Shown here: positions 13,895 to 17,676 of the stretch, one piece after another
Layout of the letters: every line of letters begins with the position of its first letter
How positions within the stretch are numbered: the stretch's first letter is position 1
Assembly: GCA_031292735.1 (NCBI GenBank)
Contig: JARLGP010000012.1
Coordinates: 1-17,676 of the forward strand
DNA: 17,676 nucleotides
Direction of reading: 5' to 3'
Origin: Holophaga sp.
GTDB taxonomy: Bacteria; Acidobacteriota; Holophagae; Holophagales; Holophagaceae
Translations under genes and position numbers: made by a program
The notes under the pieces: model-generated
What the model was told of the DNA's origin: nothing
Seen by the model: only the letters and a program-made list of their open reading frames with translations
Database searches by the model: none

Positions 13895-16800
13895 TCAGAA
13901 CTGGAAGCCGGCCGAGATCAGCAGCGACTTCAGCTGGGTATCGATGTCGTTCTGGGACCGGGGCCGGCCCAGGATCCGGTTCAGGTCGGCCGCATACTCG
14001 ATCTTGAGCGGGATCCCGATCTTGAAGATCAGGCCGAGGCCCAGGGCGGTGCGGAACGGGGGGAAGGACGTCGAGGGGGTTTCGCCCCCCGCCTGCTTGG
14101 CCCGCTCGGCGGCGGACAGCCGGGTCAGGCTTTCGTAGACCTGCCCGGAATCCACGAAGATCTCCCCCCAGAAAGTCGGCCGCAGGATCGGGAACCGGTA
14201 CTCCAGGTTGATCAGGGCCAGCCCCTGGCCGCCCACCGGGGTGGCATAGTAGATGGGCTGGCCGTTGGCGTTGAACTGCTGGGTGCCGTCGGGGTTGCGC
14301 AGCGGCACATGGGCCTGGACGCCCAGGGCGTCCGGCTCGACGCCCCGGAAGCTGAACGGGCCGCCGGCGAAGAACCGTTCCGAAAGCGGCAGGTTCTGGG
14401 CCGAACTGGCGGTGGGCTTGGCGATCCCCACCCTCAGGCCCAGGGCCACCACCCCGGCCTGGGCCTTGTAGCCCACCGGCCAGGTCCACTGGTTGCGCAG
14501 GTCCACCTTCACGAAGCTGCTGTTGGAGCTGGTGAGGAACAGCTGGTTGGCGAACTCCACCCGCGCCACCGAATACATGCCGCTGGTGGGGTCGAAGGCA
14601 TTGTCCCGGGTGTCCCGGGCCACCTGGGCGAAGGGCGCCGAAACGGTGGTCTGGGTGGGATACTGGGCGACCACGGACAGCTCGTCGGCGGTGATCCCCT
14701 TCAGGGTCGAGCCCACATCCACCCGCTCCCACCGGTAGCCCAGCACGAAGGTCACCTGGGGGGTGAGCGACCATTGCAGCGAGTTGGTGAACCGCCGCCG
14801 GTGCAGGTCGTAAAGCGACTGCGCCTCCTGGATGTAGGCCCCCTCGGTGCGGAACTGGGTGCGGTCCGGCAGCAGGGCCGGGGTGAACCAGGGATCGGTG
14901 TAGCCCACGGTGAACGAGTCCACCGAGCGGTTGTAGGTGCCGGTGGGGAACATCCGGGCCAGGGTCGGGTTCTGGATGGTGCCGTTGCCGGCCCGGATGT
15001 TGTAGTCCATGGTGCGGCCCATGCCGCCCACGTTGAGCTGCTGCAGTCCGACCCCCACGTGGTAGCCCTGGGTTTTGTCGTAGCCGAAGGAGTTGGTGAT
15101 CACGTAGGGGGGCCGCTCCTCCAGGCTCAGCTTGAGGTCGCCCTCCTTCCAGGGCACGGGCGGGCCTTCCTTGGCGGGGGTTTGGCCGGCCTCGGCGGGG
15201 GCCGGGCCGTCCTCGGGGGCCGCCGCCAGGCTCCTCAGGTCCACCCGCTGGAAGGCGCCCAGGTAGCTCAGCCGGGCCTGGGCCCGGGACAGCTGGTCCG
15301 CGGCCAGCAGCGCTCCGGGCTTCAGCTGGGTTTCCCGCAGCACCGCCTCGGCCCGGGTCTTGTCGCTGCCGGCGACCACCAGGCGCTGGACCTGCTCCAT
15401 GGGCTGGGCCGGCACCTGGATGCGAACCCCGGTGCCGTCCGCGGCCGGCTCCAGGTTCAGCCGCACCAGGGGCCGGACCACGCCCAGAGCCGGGAGGCGC
15501 TGCTGCCGGATGGCGCTGAACACCCGCTCCAGATCGCCCTTGAGCAGGGGGATGGGGCGGTTCAAGGTGAGGGTGAGGACCACGGGCTCGTCCGCCGAGC
15601 CCGAGCTGCGGGTGAGCACCCCCTGCAGGCCGGCCATGGTCCGGCGGTCGGTGCCGTAGATCCGGGTCCGCCCCGAGAACTGCCGCACCGGCTTTTCGGA
15701 AAAGATGAGCGGCAGGGTCTCGCCCAGCCCCCAGGGATCGCCGAACCCGCCGGGCGGCAGCTCCAGCTTGATCCACTGCAGCAGGCGCTGGGGCCCTTCG
15801 CGGACCCGGAACACCAGGTCGGTCGTGTGGCCGGTGCGCTCCAGTTGGCGGCGCAGGGACGCCTCGGTGTAGCCGCGGCTCAGGTAGTACGCCTTCACCC
15901 GGGCTTCCAGGCCATCCAGGAGGTCGGGCGTGGCTTGGGGGCTGCCCACCCCCAGCACCGCCCCCGGCAGGCCGGCGGCCCGCAGCAGCTCCGCCTGGCC
16001 GAAGGCCTGGTTGCCCTCGAACCGCACGTGGGCCACCCGGGTCTTTTCCCCCTTGGCGATGGTGTAGGTGATGGTCACTTCCTGGAACGCCGGCGGATCG
16101 GCCCGGGTCACCTCCCGCCGGTGGGTCACCTGGGCGTCCAGGTAGCCCTTGGCCCGGAAGAAGCGGACGATCCGGCGGTCGCCCTCGTCCATCAGCTCCG
16201 GGCTGTAGCGGTCGGCCCGGGTGAGCGGCACCATGTTCTTGAGCGAGGTGGAAAACCCCAGGCCGTTCCCTTCCGATTCCAGGAACACCCGGGGCCCGGG
16301 CACCACGGTGACCCGCACGGTGCCCTTGCCGTCCCAGGTGACCTCGGTCTGGGCCTCGTAGCGCAGCTCGCTCTGGAATTTCCGCCTCAGGTTGCGGTTG
16401 GTGGCCACCTGCACCGCCTGGCTCCACAGGGTGCGCCCGGGCACCAGCTTGGTGCTGCCCAGGATCTCCTCCTCGGTGTAGGGCGAGGGATCGCCGCCCA
16501 GGACCACCTGGCGCACCAGGGAGGGCGGACCCGCGGTCACCGTCACGACTAGAGTTTTATAATTGTCGATGCGAGTCCAGGTGACCTTGGCCTCGGGATA
16601 GCCGACCTCCACCAGCCGGCCCTGGAGTTCGCGGCTCCAGGCCGCCATCCTCTCCTCCCCGGGGCGCATGCCGGTACGCAGCCCGCGCAGCTGCTTCCAG
16701 ATCCCGGACAGGTGGGCATCTCCGGCCCAGGTGAGGCGCTGGATGGCCGGCCAGGGCTCCAGCCGCACCTGGGCCCGCACCCCGTCCGGCCCGGGACGCA

Positions 16801-17047
16801 GCTGCCCGTCCACCTGCCGGAACCGGTCGGTGAGGCGGATGGCGGCCAGGGCGGTCTGGAACCCGGCCTCGCTGACCGGCGCGCCCAGGGCAAGCCCGGC
16901 CGCCACCCGGGCGTAGGCCGCGTCGTCCACGCTGCCGCCCTGGAACCCCAGCTCCAGCAGGGTGCTGGACGGTACCGCTGGATCCGGAGCCCCCATGCAC
17001 ACCATGGAGGCCGCCAGAAGGAGGTGGGGCAACGGGGAAAGAACCAT
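13895..17047 (-). CDS. Omp85/BamA-family outer-membrane protein with POTRA repeats
   Basis: This 1050-aa protein has a hydrophobic N-terminus resembling a signal peptide, several POTRA-like repeats from about residue 80 to 640, and a C-terminal beta-barrel of about 400 residues (about 645-1050). The barrel contains FAGGPFSFRGVEP near residue 895, the conserved loop-6 motif of the family, and ends in an aromatic (GFQF). BamA-type proteins insert beta-barrels into the outer membrane. It is clearly longer than E. coli BamA (810 aa), implying extra POTRA modules. A Pro/Ala-rich insertion lies at about 605-635 in the last POTRA. The signal segment lacks Lys/Arg before its hydrophobic stretch, which is unusual. 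The start at 17047 is the only one possible, because the stop codon of the STAS gene is in the same frame 27 bases upstream. TamA-like or other Omp85 roles remain possible. Confidence 0.9.
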   Translation of the reverse strand: MVLSPLPHLLLAASMVCMGAPDPAVPSSTLLELGFQGGSVDDAAYARVAAGLALGAPVSEAGFQTALAAIRLTDRFRQVDGQLRPGPDGVRAQVRLEPWPAIQRLTWAGDAHLSGIWKQLRGLRTGMRPGEERMAAWSRELQGRLVEVGYPEAKVTWTRIDNYKTLVVTVTAGPPSLVRQVVLGGDPSPYTEEEILGSTKLVPGRTLWSQAVQVATNRNLRRKFQSELRYEAQTEVTWDGKGTVRVTVVPGPRVFLESEGNGLGFSTSLKNMVPLTRADRYSPELMDEGDRRIVRFFRAKGYLDAQVTHRREVTRADPPAFQEVTITYTIAKGEKTRVAHVRFEGNQAFGQAELLRAAGLPGAVLGVGSPQATPDLLDGLEARVKAYYLSRGYTEASLRRQLERTGHTTDLVFRVREGPQRLLQWIKLELPPGGFGDPWGLGETLPLIFSEKPVRQFSGRTRIYGTDRRTMAGLQGVLTRSSGSADEPVVLTLTLNRPIPLLKGDLERVFSAIRQQRLPALGVVRPLVRLNLEPAADGTGVRIQVPAQPMEQVQRLVVAGSDKTRAEAVLRETQLKPGALLAADQLSRAQARLSYLGAFQRVDLRSLAAAPEDGPAPAEAGQTPAKEGPPVPWKEGDLKLSLEERPPYVITNSFGYDKTQGYHVGVGLQQLNVGGMGRTMDYNIRAGNGTIQNPTLARMFPTGTYNRSVDSFTVGYTDPWFTPALLPDRTQFRTEGAYIQEAQSLYDLHRRRFTNSLQWSLTPQVTFVLGYRWERVDVGSTLKGITADELSVVAQYPTQTTVSAPFAQVARDTRDNAFDPTSGMYSVARVEFANQLFLTSSNSSFVKVDLRNQWTWPVGYKAQAGVVALGLRVGIAKPTASSAQNLPLSERFFAGGPFSFRGVEPDALGVQAHVPLRNPDGTQQFNANGQPIYYATPVGGQGLALINLEYRFPILRPTFWGEIFVDSGQVYESLTRLSAAERAKQAGGETPSTSFPPFRTALGLGLIFKIGIPLKIEYAADLNRILGRPRSQNDIDTQLKSLLISAGFQF

Positions 17048-17074
17048 GCAGAGCCTATGTGGGCAGGGCGGAGA

Positions 17075-17410
17075 TCAGAAGCCTTCGAGCGATTCCTCTT
17101 CCGTATCCTTCACGTCGAATACGGAATTCAGGCTGGTCATGGTGATCAGGTTGTAGATCCGGCTGTTCATGCCGCAGACCCGCAGCTCCCCGCCCTTGTT
17201 CTTGATGGAGGTGTAGCAGCCCACCAGCTCGCCCACCCCGGAGGAATCCAGGTAACTCACCTTGCTGAAGTTGATGATGACCTTCCGGCAACCCTGCTCC
17301 AGCACGGCGCGGACTGCCTCTCCCAGTTCCTGGTCGCCATCGCCCAGGGTTATCTTTCCTTCCGGATTGATAATGGTGACGCCTTGAAGCTGCCGGTGGG
17401 TGAGAATCAT
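17075..17410 (-). CDS. STAS-domain protein (anti-sigma-factor antagonist type)
   Basis: This 111-aa single STAS domain is similar in size and layout to SpoIIAA/RsbV. The phosphorylation loop reads YLDSSGVGEL (53-62), with S56 matching Ser58 of SpoIIAA, so control by a serine kinase and phosphatase is likely. It would bind an anti-sigma kinase in a partner-switching system; no such kinase is in the window. The start at 17410 has AAGGA 7 bases upstream and yields the expected N-terminus MILTHRQ. The C-terminal tail is acidic (DTEEESLE). The gene is first in a minus-strand unit with the Omp85 protein and divergent from flgB, so it could belong to envelope stress or to flagellar regulation. Confidence 0.92.
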   Translation of the reverse strand: MILTHRQLQGVTIINPEGKITLGDGDQELGEAVRAVLEQGCRKVIINFSKVSYLDSSGVGELVGCYTSIKNKGGELRVCGMNSRIYNLITMTSLNSVFDVKDTEEESLEGF

Positions 17411-17444
17411 GCTCGATCCTTTTGGGTGTGGGGGCAGTTTAGCA

Positions 17445-17455
17445 AGCCGACGGCT
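17445..17455. repeat. Perfect palindrome AGCCG-A-CGGCT in STAS/flgB intergenic region
   Basis: An 11-base inverted repeat lies 35 bases upstream of the STAS start. It is extended imperfectly by flanking GCAAG and CTTGC. It may be an operator; no family match is evident. Confidence 0.25.
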
Positions 17456-17488
17456 CTTGCGGGTGATGCTTCCTGAAATTTGGCTGAA

Positions 17489-17504
17489 CGGCACGAACCA
17501 TGCA
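17489..17504 (+). promoter_or_regulatory. Putative sigma-54 promoter upstream of flgB
   Basis: CGGCACGAACCATGCA contains the invariant GG (17490-17491) and GC (17502-17503) with exactly 10 bases between them, and matches the -24/-12 consensus TGGCACG-N4-TTGCA except for two positions. A start near 17515 would give a leader of about 39 bases before flgB. Sigma-54 control of rod and hook genes is common in flagellated bacteria. One such match by chance cannot be ruled out. Confidence 0.45.
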
Positions 17505-17553
17505 AGCGTCGGGAATGGGTGTCCGCCACCGGCGCCCTCCCTCAGGTGCGCTC

Positions 17554-17676
17554 ATGTTCGATCTCGTTTCCAGCAACTACATGCTCCAGATGATGGACCG
17601 CAGCATGACCCTGTCCACCCGGCGCATGACGCTCATCGCCGGCAATCTGGCCAACATCGACACCCCCAACTACCAC
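17554..17676 (+). CDS. flgB: Flagellar basal-body rod protein FlgB (5' part, cut by window end)
   Basis: Forty-one codons are present from ATG 17554 to the window edge without a stop. The protein begins MFDLVSSNYM and reaches GNLANIDTPNYH (30-41), the conserved N-terminal helix motif (N-x-A-N-x-x-TP-x-Y) of flagellar rod and hook proteins. The short N-terminus and the spacing to this motif fit FlgB, the proximal rod protein assembled in the periplasm, rather than FlgC or FlgG. It is probably the first gene of a flgB-flgC-fliE operon continuing beyond the window, read divergently from the STAS gene. Confidence 0.88.
   Translation, partial: MFDLVSSNYMLQMMDRSMTLSTRRMTLIAGNLANIDTPNYH

Noticed and set aside
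11230..14007. 925-residue plus-strand open frame overlapping the helicase
   Set aside because: It is Gly/Pro/Arg-rich shadow translation in another frame. The helicase frame carries all catalytic motifs.
13862..16552. 896-residue plus-strand open frame opposite the Omp85 gene
   Set aside because: It is an antisense shadow of a GC-rich gene. The minus-strand frame has the POTRA and barrel motifs.
1..17676. CRISPR array, tRNA, rRNA, insertion sequence or attachment site
   Set aside because: No regularly spaced repeats, no tRNA cloverleaf recognised by eye, no transposase or integrase motifs. A tRNA or Rfam scan was not possible here.

Overview
The window is high-GC DNA (well above 60% by eye) from a Gram-negative, flagellated bacterium. 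It carries an Omp85-family outer-membrane protein and the start of flgB. Enzyme set and style would fit Acidobacteriota (Holophagae/Geothrix-like) or a similar deep-branching lineage, but the sequence alone does not settle taxonomy. The first ~250 bases are G/C homopolymer runs and look like an unreliable contig edge.

Layout. (1) 259-5307, minus strand: a tight five-gene operon. In transcription order it encodes an isocitrate/isopropylmalate-type decarboxylating dehydrogenase, an HMG-CoA-lyase-family enzyme, a class III (CaiB/BaiF) CoA-transferase, and the large and small subunits of a LeuCD/DmdAB-type hydro-lyase. A LysR regulator (5525-6460) is divergent from it. (2) 6537-7572, minus: two similar small four-helix membrane proteins with a clear sigma-70-type promoter. 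(3) 7718-10067, minus: a ketopantoate-reductase-family oxidoreductase downstream of L-lysine 6-aminotransferase, divergent from an Lrp/AsnC regulator (10203-10643). (4) 10670-13357, plus: a small membrane zinc-ribbon protein and a 782-aa RecB-like nuclease/XPD-type helicase fusion. (5) 13354-17410, minus: STAS-domain protein, large Omp85 protein and GNAT acetyltransferase. (6) 17554-17676, plus: the start of flgB behind a possible sigma-54 promoter.

Most interesting is the five-gene operon. Its enzymes, put in order, form a reversible route between a 2-oxoacid and the 2-oxoacid two carbons shorter plus acetyl-CoA: decarboxylating dehydrogenase, hydroxyl isomerisation by the hydro-lyase, CoA transfer, and retro-Claisen cleavage. 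This is classical 2-oxoacid chain elongation with the synthase step replaced by CoA-transferase plus lyase, so the thioester is conserved. Net carbon is balanced by CO2 at the dehydrogenase. Residues that set side-chain specificity in the dehydrogenase (hydrophobic pair I98/V99) and in the small hydro-lyase subunit (FMAT instead of the homoaconitase YLRT) argue against homocitrate and favour a short or alkyl side chain such as citramalate/3-methylmalate (2-oxobutyrate to pyruvate plus acetyl-CoA). The lyase carries Gln where HMG-CoA lyases carry a catalytic Glu. Substrate and direction are inference.

The lysine aminotransferase/Lrp locus looks like amino-acid-responsive lysine catabolism (or 2-aminoadipate formation). 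It is physically near the first operon but separately regulated.
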